This document shows, piece after piece, positions 10,841 through 39,695 of a stretch of DNA of 64,000 nt. A program made the position numbers and the translations under genes. The stretch's first letter is position 1. Every line of letters begins with the position of its first letter. Source of the DNA: Leptidea sinapis (taxonomy: Eukaryota > Arthropoda > Insecta > Lepidoptera > Pieridae); assembly GCF_905404315.1 (NCBI RefSeq), contig NC_066282.1:3062501-3126500 (forward strand), read 5' to 3'. Under the pieces are notes generated by a model. It was not told where the DNA came from. It searched no databases and worked only from the letters and a program-made list of their open reading frames with translations.

Positions 10841-12364
10841 ATGGAAATGGACGTGATTATCGTTATACTAACTATTACCGCGGCTTCAGGCGCGTTTGTC
10901 AATGATCTTAAATATGCCGAGAACTATGTCAATCATAGAGAGTTTTTACTACGGAAGAAGTACATGCCGCATTACCATATAACGGCGCCTGAAGGCTGGA
11001 TTAATAATCCTAGTGGATTTACTATATTTAAAAGACAGTATCATCTTTTTTACCAATACCATCCTTATAACGGTGCTTGGGGTCATATGAGTTGGGGCCA
11101 CGCTGTCAGTGATGATTTAGTAGACTGGACCTATTATCCCGCAGCTCTTATCCCCAAGGACTATTATGATCTGCATGGGTGCCTGTCTGGAACTGCGCTC
11201 GTGAGGAAACGCTATCTCACATTATTCTATACTGGTACCATAGTTGAAGATTCTGAAAGCTTACAAACCCAAAACATTGCATTAAGTACGGATGGGATAA
11301 TTTTCCAAAAGTATCTTTATAATCCAATCATAAGAAGATCGCCGAATCGTTTTGAAGAAAATCGGAACCCAAAAGTGTGGCGGCATCGCAAACTTTGGTA
11401 CATGCTTGTTGGAGCAACAAATATACTAGGATGTGGACAGTTAAACTTGTTTACTTCAAAAGATATGTTCAATTGGGAACTGAATGGCACCGTCATTGAG
11501 TCTTACGGAGACATGGGTCAGGTATGGGAAAGTCCCGATCTATTTCAAATTGGTGAACACCACGTACTGATGCTGTCTGTTCAAGGAGTAAAATCAGACG
11601 GGTTTAGATACAGGAATTTGTATCAGACAGGTTACATCGTTGGAAAATTTAATTACCAACGAGGTAAATTTGAAGATGCAGAAATTTCAACAGCAACATT
11701 CAACGAAGTGGACTACGGTCATGATTTTTATGGCGCGAAAACGACGAAGGCCTCAGACGGCAGAATATTGATGGTTGCGTGGCTTGGAATGTGGGAAAGT
11801 GACTTCACCGAGTCGACGACTGGTTGGGTCAGCATGTTGACATTAATAAGAGAAGTACGAATTAATAAATTTGGCCGCTTATTAATAAATCCTGTTAGGG
11901 AAATTGCTGAGTTACGAGTGGAAATGATTGAAAACGCTTGGTATAATCCCGGTGAAAAGTTCCCTGCAGAAGCCAAAGCATTCGAGTTGGTCGTTAATTC
12001 AACCTCAGCGTTTTCCGATGTAGGTATTATATTCGAGTGGGAGAAAGGACATTTTGTAATAGCTTTTTCTGCCAATCATGGCTATGTTAGTGTAGATAGG
12101 GGAGGAGTGGACGGGATTCGGCGTGCGTACTGGTCTCCCGATAAATTCTTCTTTTTAAGGATCTTTATCGATGCGAGCTCCATAGAAATATTCTGTGGAG
12201 ATGGTGAAGTAGTATTCTCCAGCAGAATTTACCCTAAAGCTATAAATATAAGAATAGCTGGTCAGACTCCTCTACATATCGAGCAGTATCGGTTAAGAAG
12301 AAGTGTTGGATTCGATAGTAAACTTGTAAAACGACTGATGGATACAGTATTGAACGGGTCTTAG
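10841..12364 (+). CDS. GH32 beta-fructofuranosidase-like protein, probable pseudoenzyme
   Basis: Intronless gene of 507 codons from ATG 10841 (10817 and 10847 are alternative starts); the size is usual for moth sucrases. It begins with a signal peptide (DVIIVILTITAASGAFVN), so the product is probably secreted, for example into the gut. The family hydrolyses sucrose and fructans, and lepidopteran copies are an accepted case of bacterial gene acquisition. Numbering from ATG 10841, the five-bladed propeller shows WINNPSG (53-59), where active enzymes have WMNDPNG: the nucleophile Asp is Asn56. The transition-state-stabilising Asp of the RDP motif is Asn176 (NRNPKVW). The acid/base Glu of the EC motif is kept as Glu230 in VWESPDLF. 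The C-terminal beta-sandwich signature IDASSIEIFCGDGE is intact. Frame and fold residues are conserved while two of three catalytic carboxylates are lost, so hydrolysis is unlikely and a binding role is possible. No frameshift is seen. Confidence 0.95.
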   Translation: MEMDVIIVILTITAASGAFVNDLKYAENYVNHREFLLRKKYMPHYHITAPEGWINNPSGFTIFKRQYHLFYQYHPYNGAWGHMSWGHAVSDDLVDWTYYPAALIPKDYYDLHGCLSGTALVRKRYLTLFYTGTIVEDSESLQTQNIALSTDGIIFQKYLYNPIIRRSPNRFEENRNPKVWRHRKLWYMLVGATNILGCGQLNLFTSKDMFNWELNGTVIESYGDMGQVWESPDLFQIGEHHVLMLSVQGVKSDGFRYRNLYQTGYIVGKFNYQRGKFEDAEISTATFNEVDYGHDFYGAKTTKASDGRILMVAWLGMWESDFTESTTGWVSMLTLIREVRINKFGRLLINPVREIAELRVEMIENAWYNPGEKFPAEAKAFELVVNSTSAFSDVGIIFEWEKGHFVIAFSANHGYVSVDRGGVDGIRRAYWSPDKFFFLRIFIDASSIEIFCGDGEVVFSSRIYPKAINIRIAGQTPLHIEQYRLRRSVGFDSKLVKRLMDTVLNGS

Positions 12365-12558
12365 ATACCCACATATGAAATAGATCAAAGAACTATGGTA
12401 AATACCTACTTGTTGAATGAATGTGCATACACATATAAATTTTGCTCCTTCGGAAACTCTTAAATTTGTGATTATTCGTGAATAATCAAAGACAAACGAT
12501 TTGCTTGTTTGATGAATCTAGTAATGGTGATTATCGTTATAATTAAATTAAATTATTT

Positions 12559-12564
12559 AATAAA
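12559..12564 (+). terminator. Polyadenylation signal of the GH32 gene
   Basis: A canonical AATAAA lies about 195 bp after the stop codon in AT-rich sequence. No better signal lies between it and the stop. Confidence 0.55.
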
Positions 12565-12639
12565 AAATATTATAAAAATTGTCTTTTACTTAACCTAAAA
12601 TATATAGGTATTGAAATTAAATGATTGGCAAGGGTCTTT

Positions 12640-12990
12640 TCCAATTGTCTCCGTAATATATAACCCTAGCAGTTCTGTGGCCATTAGCCATTAGCGTTAG
12701 CCATCTGCTAGGGCATTTATTTCATCAAGCCACCTTTGGGAAGGTGTTCCTCTCTATATTTCTTTTTGTTAGATCTTTTGGTTATATTATTTGTCCCAGA
12801 TATAAATTTCCATCGACATACTCAAATGTATTGTCCTTAACGCACTTCGGGTTCTTTTTACCCGGCACAGAATCACCCTGGCCAATACCTTTCCCTAACA
12901 TTATTGATGTGAAACATCTGCAGGCGAGGGTAAACCTGATTTTCGGCGTGGCGATACAGGCCGTGGCCACGCATCGCCACGCTATATGAT
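12640..12990 (-). mobile_element. RTE-type LINE fragment
   Basis: On the minus strand 12970-12782 is open and ends in FEYVDGNLYLGQII. This matches the 'EYVD-x-x-YLGQ' segment that follows the catalytic core in RTE-clade reverse transcriptases. Below 12782 the frame is broken, with traces such as CPSRWLTLMANGHR. Confidence 0.6.
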
Positions 12991-14459
12991 AGAATATACT
13001 TATATTATGTAGCTATTTTTTTTAAATATTATTTTTAAACAACATTTTATTGAATTTTTTTATTTTTTTTATTCAACATTCTAATGAATGTTTTTTTTGG
13101 GGAATATTTTTTCAAAAATACTTTTTTTGTAAGAAATATTTTTCTTTGAAATTGTTTTTAAGCTTAGTGCGTTGAAGTTCATATCTGAGTATTCGTCCCT
13201 ACTCTGTGCTTCTACTATGCCCTGACACATTTCGATTATTTAATAATTGAATACTTTATTTTGGCTACTATGGCCCACTCAATTGCTGATACAATACAGT
13301 AGATATAATTATAAGTATTTAAATTAATTTAGCTTTTATATTATTTTGTGAAAATAAAAAGAAAACTGTCTAAAACTATTTCATGTCCAGTTGAGGACAA
13401 GTGTTCCAAGTAATTTGTGAAATATTACGGCAACAGATAGTCATTAACGTTCTCCATAACTTGTCGGTAAAATTAAAATATCTGATACCAACTAGTTGGT
13501 CAGAAACTCAGGCTATCGGAAATCCTGTCGTAAACTATGCTTTTATGCAAGTAGCCTGTAGGTCCATGATAATTTCGATGTTTCACATCTGCCAGGCGCC
13601 CCGTGACGGCTTACATTTTTTTTCTTTACCTTCTCTCTCTAGTTTTAAATTTACTGTGTCTGCGAGTACATATTTTTTAAGTGCTCACCAAATCACCTCA
13701 TGTAAGATCGGTATATTTTATAATTTTGTTTGTTTAAATTTGTAACATAATAACGTATAGTTACATTGTACCTGTTCTGTGATCATAATATTATGTACCT
13801 TGAAATTTTCGACTTTACGCCCGGTAATCCACCATTAAACGTCCAATACTCAAAAAGTATGGACATTAGAAAAAATCTTTTAAAAAAAAGTTGTAGACGA
13901 TAAACTGATCTATAAAAATGAATGGATATTTTTTTGATTAATCTAATATTTTAAGTCATCGACCAAGATAGAAAAACCGGTTCAATAAATGATCAAAAAT
14001 TTACAAAAATGTTTACACAATATCAAAGACACGAAATATTATTTTTAAATAAAAACAATTCGAATATTCCGCATTCTATTTTTGTATTAATGATGTCACC
14101 AAACTGAGGAGTTTTTCAAAACATTCAATATCCATCCTTATACAGATTTTTAATCAGCTGGTTCTAAATGTCTTATCATGGTCATATTCATGGCGTTTCA
14201 TCAATCACCTCTTAACCCAATGATATTTAAAAGTATAGATAGGTTACGTAGACAACATTCGGTGTTTGAAAATGATACACTAACGCACACATGAACAATT
14301 TAAGCTGGGAGTGGCTGAGCCTGGTTTGTGTCTTCCATTTCTTCGTCGGGTTGATATTCCTCGAGCAGAGATTCGTCGAACAGGAATTCGTCGTTTTGGC
14401 GAGCTGGTGAAGCTATTCTTCAATGTGTAGCCGGGCAGAGGTTCGGTGTATTCTGTTCT
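12991..14459. other. Gene-free stretch
   Basis: There is a T-rich block at 13015-13150 and otherwise anonymous AT-rich sequence. The short open frame at 13401-13745 has no recognisable motif, and I do not call it a gene. Nothing else is identified. Confidence 0.4.
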
Positions 14460-14552
14460 GGCTTCCTTCCGTCGGCGTTCTTGTTCGGGCTTCCTGGCTT
14501 CCTTCCGTCGGCGTTCTTGTTCCGGTTCCTTCCGTCGGTGTTCTTGTTCGGG
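14460..14552 (+). repeat. Minisatellite, three units of about 26-30 bp
   Basis: Units contain 'ccttccgtcggcgttcttgt' at 14460-14488, 14496-14525 and 14526-14551, with small length differences (a 'gcttcct' spacer after unit 1). It is GC-rich within an AT-rich surround. The following 14560-15240 contains no recognisable gene. Confidence 0.8.
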
Positions 14553-15854
14553 GTCACCACTTTAGAAACTGAGCGTTTGGCGATTAAATAAAACAACTGC
14601 TTGACTGTGAGGAATATGTGGAAGATATATGGAAGATATCTTTATTAAAAAGTTACACGATATATATACAAAATCCTTAAAACTAGTTACCCAATCACAA
14701 TTGTTACTTAAAAAATATTTACAAGTTCAGAAAATACACACCAATACTAAAGCTCACATTTCAACCAATAGTAAAACGTTTCATTCAATAAGAATTGAGA
14801 ATAATATTATGTGTTCTATCTCGCTCTAAAACTAATGCTATCGCAGTTTGTGTAAACTCGCGTCGAACCTCGATCATACGATGTCAATGAGCATTCCGCA
14901 CCTACGCTATTGCTCATTGATTAAAATTGCATGAATAACGATCGACGCCCGAGGCGTCCCGACGCGTCATTCGAGGACGCTCGGCCTTGCTGTGCGGTTG
15001 TGTAACGCGGAGCATATGACTGATCCCGTGAGTATATCTGCGGTCGTCGAGAGAAAGTACGATGCTTGAAACTTCACTGAGATGACTACTGGTGATCTGT
15101 ATGATTCTATGAGTTGATGTACAGCATTATGAAATTGTTCTTGTCAGAACGAATCTTTCGGCATACGCTTATTACAGTTATTATGCACGATTACTATTTC
15201 TACGATCTATAATGCTACGTTACAAGTCAGATATTAGACATTTGTATTAATTGATATTATTGGTTGTAGGTACAGCTACAAGGGTTAATTACAATAAGGT
15301 AATGGGAGAAGAAGAAAATGATCCGTTGATTCTTCTGCAGTTAGCAAGGGATATACTGAAAGGGACAGTGTTACTGAAAAATCTCCTACGTAAACAAATA
15401 GCACTCACTGTCTACATCCGCTACCTACCCTAAAACTTGTTTTAGTAGTTTGATAGTTCAGCTACCTATAATATACGCACTTGTTTATTAAAAATGATTA
15501 CATTTCGTATTACAATCACTGCAACAACGACTTTTTTACATCATTTCCTAAAATATTCTACCTCGATGATCCTGCAACAGACAGCATCAATATTTTGTCA
15601 TTTCTGTATGTTAATCTATGATCGGCTTGGCGGCGATCGGCGTTGTCATGGCGACATATTTATTTTGTTAGATAAATAATGAAATCAAGTAAAATGTTAT
15701 AGTTAATTCATGATTTCTTAACTGTGGTATGTAATTCTATGATTTTTTTACTTTCGTAATTAGTGCATCTTTCCATAACACAAGACGGCATTTTAATGTT
15801 GTACCTATATCACATATCAACGATTTGACATTGTTTAAGTTCCGTAATCCGTAG

Positions 15855-16005
15855 TAGCCTAGCGAAACACTCTACGAAAAAAGCGATTGTATGAATCGTG
15901 CAGTGTTTGATAGATTGACAGATGACAGCTATAAAGTTGTAAAAAACGGAGATAGGTGAAATCCACTACGATTTCAGCGTGTGTTTGCTTTCAAACTTAT
16001 CCGGA
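15855..16005. repeat. Unclassified dispersed repeat, copy 1
   Basis: It shares about 150 bp with 20945-21090: 'agcctagcgaaac-ctcta-gaaaaaagcgatt', 'gatagattgacagatgac', 'aaatccactacg' and 'tttcaaacttagccggat'. The copy lies 250 bp upstream of the cyclotransferase start codon. Confidence 0.6.
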
Positions 16006-16253
16006 TGATGATTTTTTCGTAGTATTTACATCCTCTTTGATGCGTAGCAAAGAGAATTTAACCACTAACTGCGTTCAATTTTTAGTTCGATTTTGTGCGC
16101 GGGTGTGTCGGGTAGTCGTGTCACTAACATAAAGATTTACAAATAAAGTTACGGTTTATACACTTTAAGAAAGGTTGAAGGACCTTCTGAATTGATCCGT
16201 TAATGTTTATTTCGCTTTATAAATAAATAAATCCCCAGATTTTATTTACAGTG

Positions 16254-34708
<18,455 letters not shown>

Positions 34709-34798
34709 CGCAGGTTGATACTGCAGTGATATATTGGCTCAATAATGACGTAAATGGAACATAGAGACTGGGAATTTCTGCATTGATATTGTTGTCAT

Positions 34799-35240
34799 CA
34801 TAGACCATGTATAGTAACTAGACATCGGTTTGGCGTGGCCAACATGAGACAGATAATATCCTATACATATAGGTACATAATATAACACAAGTGTTCTTTC
34901 ACTATCACTTTTACATCGTAAAACACAACATCGCACCATATTTCCTTCGATTCTACTTAAAATTGTCTCTGATATCGAATAAATAGTGGATATTTCACAC
35001 GTTTTACAACAATAATAGCTTAGTTTTATAGACGCAAATAAAAGTAAACAAAATATCTGTGCAGCGCTGTCAAGTTTGTTTAGCACACCGGGTGTGCTGA
35101 CCTTGAAAAAACCGGCACGCATGGCGAAAATCTAATCACTCTATCTCATTTCTTTATATAAGACACGCATAAGTGTTTCTTTTTCTCGCGTGAGTGAGAC
35201 GGAAGCTATCATTTAGTCTAGTTACTATACTTGGTCTATG
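34799..35240. mobile_element. 442-bp MITE in the cyclotransferase 3' UTR
   Basis: Inverted ends of about 25 bp, beginning CATAGACC with GTATAGTAACTAGAC (34799-34823) and the complement at 35216-35240, differ at two adjacent positions. A TA lies just inside each edge, so TA target duplications are possible. It starts 91 bp after the stop codon and carries two AATAAA motifs (34978-34983 and 35037-35042). Confidence 0.8.
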
Positions 35241-38200
35241 GTTTTCATATATAAAATGGAGGTCTACCAAGATATTTTGCCCATACACTTAGCGCGGGTT
35301 TTTTTTGTAATCGAGTATATTGAAAAGTGATTTAAATTTCTTCTTTTATCGTGTTTCGGTTTGAGCTAATGGTCTTGTTACCATTGCTCTAAAAAAATAT
35401 AACTAAAAAAATTTGTATTGTTTTCCTTTTTTAAAATGTGTTGATACTCGTTGTAATACTATCTACTCTTGATTTTTTTTTAAGTGCTTAGAATTAGTTA
35501 AGGATATTGTGTTCAACAGAGTATTAAAACTGTTAACTATTTTAAAGTAAGCGAATATTTTTGACTCTCGGATATTTAATGAGCTAGTTACTTCCATTCT
35601 CTATGTATACGAATATAGCAAATTGAAGTGTATAGGTACGAAATTAATATTAAATATATAACTATTTATTATACTCTACGCTTAATACTGTGTATTTATC
35701 GATTGTTCGTAATGAAATATATTTAGAAATAATATGTGACTGCATTTAATTGTACAACTTTTCATTTTATTTACATTTTAACTTGAGACTGCCTTTATAA
35801 GGCGATTTATTTATCGTAAGTTTTATTTACTTAAAATTCACATTATAATTTAGATACGTAATATAGTTTATACAATAATTTTATAGATATTTTTTTACAA
35901 TTACAAACTCATAGTTCTATAAGCATTACAAGTACTTTCATTAAAACGAGTGCCTATGAGCTAATACTTAATTCCACGATCCAAAATGGTCTTGGCTTTA
36001 CGAAGAAACGACGCTAGAGTCAGACAAAGTAATTTAAATAAACAGTAAATAAGTAAACTCAAGCCAGGTTTAAATTAAATTTATTAAACTCTGATTAATA
36101 ATTGTCGAAATGCTTTTAGTAAATTTATATTAGTTAATTTGTTCAAGTCTTGAACCGGTTAGCGCGCGAGCGGGTTAGGCGCGGGCGCTGCTCTTCGTGT
36201 CCAACAATGCTTCAGCGACCGTCATTATTATATAACGTATCAAGATATATTGTTTAATTATTAAAGTCATGTTATAACTAAGGCGTTTTCTCTTCTTCCC
36301 ATTTACACGCCCATCCGATTTGGTCCTTCGAGCCGGATGCAGTCGAGTTGTGATTATTTCAATATTTAATTTTACATGCGCTGTTGTGTACTTATTTTTT
36401 TTTTATTATTTATCACATAGCAATGTTTGAAACGCGACCTTGATTTTACTTTAAACAATTTGGCGGTAGTAACAAACCTTTATTAATTCATAATCTATGA
36501 TATTATTATATTATGACATTTAATGTTTAGTTGCAAATATTCTAAATGTACTTAGATAAAAGTCGCAATTGGCGATATTTTAGACAAAATATATAGATTA
36601 TAATATTGTCTTATAGAAATATATATTGATGTTGTTATTAAATGTTACGAGCATGTTATTTCACTTGTTTTATTTTTAATGAAGCTTCTGGAACTTAAAT
36701 ATTCTTAATTTGAATAAAAACCGTTAAAAATACTGAACATCAACGAATCTTGTACAAAATACAGTTATAATGCAGTGAAAAAAGGCTGTCCAATGCGTAA
36801 AGGTATCTTTACCAAAGGTATTTTAACCGCTAAACCATTAATTATTAATAGAAAAAAAAACCTATTTCATATTTATTAAATTAAATACAAGATATGTTCA
36901 ATAAAATTAGATCATTACAAGTATGTTAAGTATGCTGGTTGCGCCAGGGAATTTAGAGTGGACTGTATTAATAAAAATGGGTACTCAGGTGAACAGAACA
37001 GGAATCATTGGAGTAAAGGGAATAGTCGGTACTCACCTCTTACTTGTTATCTACTTGACTGAATGTGTGTTACGCCATACGACCATAGATGTCGCGGCTC
37101 GCGGTTTATTCTTAACTTGTACCTATTAAGTTGCTAGGATAAAGGTGTAAGGGGTTAAGGAAAAGGTTGTGTGTTATTTGGACAACTGGCGTAACCATAT
37201 GCCAAAAACAATGATAAATATTACAGACATTTATCAAACAATGTACCTACTAATTTCACGAATTATTTTTTTAACTTTTCTCGTGAAATAAAACAGCAGA
37301 ATTAAAACAATAACCTTTAATGCGCACCATCGTGCGTTACTATAATATAGCACTTATTATATTTATTTAAAAATAAAAAATATAAATAGAAAGGACTTCT
37401 TTTGAGAACAGCATGCTATGTGATATATCTAAAAAAAAAATTGTCGGACATTCCATACCTGAACAGACAAGTCAGACGGCATAATTAAATGGTAAATATT
37501 CCCAAACCCATTTATACCAGTGATGTACATAAAGTACCTACGTTTTTATTTTAGAGGCCAGAATGTGCAAATCGCACTTCAAGGTCTTTAAGTTGCAGCA
37601 CTTGTTTGTTGTCCTGTTGAAATTTAATTATGAAATATGCATTGGCACAAATCGAATTCAAAAGATCGTTAAACATTCGTGATATAATTTAACTATACAA
37701 CTATTTTTAGGTAGGTATAGTAAGTACTAAAATGTCCAATCAATTACAATAATTTTCAAAACCAATAGATACACAAAATATACTATTTTGGCATGTTCTT
37801 AACTACATAGCATCGCAAAAATTATAAAAGGTATGCAGCTTAGATAATTTATACGTAGATAGCCTTTTGCTGTTAGGCAACGCACGACAACAGGCCCGGT
37901 TTAGTATATGTGTGTATGACAAGCTACGTCTTACACTCGAGGTACGTCAACCACTGTCTTAGTGCGCGTCTGAAAATAGCAGTGAACAGTTCGCTGCTAT
38001 TTTTTCGATGTGTTGACAGTCTATTTATTATCTTAGGTATGAAGTTATAACAAACACCTACATGCTTTTTTTTATGTTTTCGTGTTGACCAAACATGGAC
38101 AATTGGCTGATTTGACATATATTCTAAATCAGCAGAGATTGGAATATTTTTGTAACCAGAAATTATATGTTATAAAAAAAACTGTTGTGAAGTATTGTAT

Positions 38201-38439
38201 AGGTAAACGGGTGCTTATACAATTAAAAATATATAAAAGCGAGTTCATCACACATTATTTATTTAAAAAATTCAACTCATTCTTAAATCCTACGCTATAA
38301 GATCTATACACAGTAAAATTTTATTTACAGATTAGTATAATAATTCATATACCTATAGGCTATAATATAATAATGATATAAATTTAATAAATTATTAATA
38401 ATTTTACACGAAAAATTTAAGTTTAGTAAAACTATATTT

Positions 38440-38700
38440 TCACACCTATTTCTGCCGTGAACCAGTAATGTGTAAGCATTATTGTGTTATGATCTGAAGG
38501 GCGCCGTAGCTAGTGAAATTACAGGAGGCAAATGAGACTTAACATCTTATGTCTCAAGGTGACGAGCGCAATTTTAGTGCCGTTCAGAGATTTAGGACTT
38601 TTCAAGAATCCTAAGCGGCACTACATTGTAATAGGCAGGGCGTATCAATTATCATCATCTAAACGTCCTGCTCGTCTCGTCTCTTATTATCATTAAAATT
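38440..38700 (+). mobile_element. Short interspersed repeat (family G), 5'-truncated
   Basis: It contains 'gggcgccgtagctagtgaaat', 'ttatgtctcaaggtgacgag' and 'cctgctcgtctcgtctctta', in register with 28870-29150. Confidence 0.75.
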
Positions 38701-39084
38701 ATAAAGCTGGCAACATTTTGCTGAGACGCAGTCTAAAGTCTGAATATAATGATCAGGAAAGCAAATAAAAATATTCGTAGACCAATATAAATTCGCCAAC
38801 GAACATATTCATCTCAATAATTCAATACCTGATTTTATTTCGGTCTCTTTGACAAAAAATGCTACAAATAAAATAATCTCACTACTTAACAATATCTTAC
38901 AACAGACTCCATTTTAAGTTTTGCACACAAATACAATATTTATACAATATTCCTATAACTCTGTAGTTATTTCGGTATTAAAACACGAATGTGGGTTGAT
39001 AAGTGTAATAATAGTATCACATGAGTGTTTTAATACATAATTATCAACAGTTGCATACAAGACTTTATCTACAACCATAATATG

Positions 39085-39298
39085 AATCCTCTAAAAGATT
39101 CTGCAACAGTTGGCTTTCTGCTAACATTAAAAAAGCCAGTCCTAGTAACCACTAACTATTACATCATCGAAACGAGTGTTGTAATGTTGTACTGAAATTA
39201 ATTACATCACTCGTTTGGATGATGTATGGTTATTAGGACATTGGGTGTTTTAATGTTGGCAATAAGCTAACTGGTTTAGAATCTTTAATAGAGGATTT
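39085..39298. mobile_element. Long near-palindromic MITE
   Basis: The arms pair over about 100 bp each: 'aatcctctaaaagattctgc' with 'gaatctttaatagaggattt', 'gctaacattaaaa' with 'ttttaatgttggc', and 'acatcatcgaaacgagtg' with 'cactcgtttggatgatgt'. The centre is near 39195. Small indels separate the blocks. Confidence 0.7.
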
Positions 39299-39695
39299 AA
39301 AGTATGGGTGTAGATAAATACTAAAACAAAACTTCTTTTGTATTCAAGTTACAGCCAAAATTTACACGTGTACTTTTAAAACGAGAGAATAGTATTTCCG
39401 ATTGTGGCTCGCTCACACTTACGTTACGAGGGAACGCGTGTCGTGTTATTGGCAATAATTATTTCAATAAACTTTCGGAATTATTTATTGGAATATACCG
39501 TGAGTTATTCCATAACTATATAACGTTTTATTCCAAATTCTTCAAAAAGCTTCATAAGTTCCTTTAGGTGTTAGCATTCCAAATAACGAAGGTAATTTGG
39601 CTAAAGTTACCTAATAATTTTCTTAAATTCGAATAATTCATTAATATACTTCACTTTTAATTTGTATATTTAATCTACTTAATAATAAACTTTAG

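Larger units (their letters stand above)
35241..39690. other. Intergenic region between convergent genes
   Basis: AT-rich, with no gene supported. It holds a family G repeat (38440-38700) and a palindromic MITE (39085-39298). The open frame 36923-37129 is isolated and unrecognised. Confidence 0.5.

Noticed and set aside
11728..12075. 115-codon minus-strand open frame
   Set aside because: It is the antisense shadow of the GH32 gene, with no motif of its own.
10841..12364. Bacterial contamination as the source of the GH32 gene
   Set aside because: Lepidopteran repeats lie on both sides in the same sequence, the gene has an AT-rich eukaryotic-style flank and AATAAA, and GH32 genes are established residents of moth genomes.
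14460..14552. CRISPR-like array
   Set aside because: Only three adjacent units without spacers in a eukaryotic genome; it is a minisatellite.
15251..15679. Two short plus-strand open frames as genes
   Set aside because: AT-rich, no motifs, no splice consensus linking them, and no similarity recognised.
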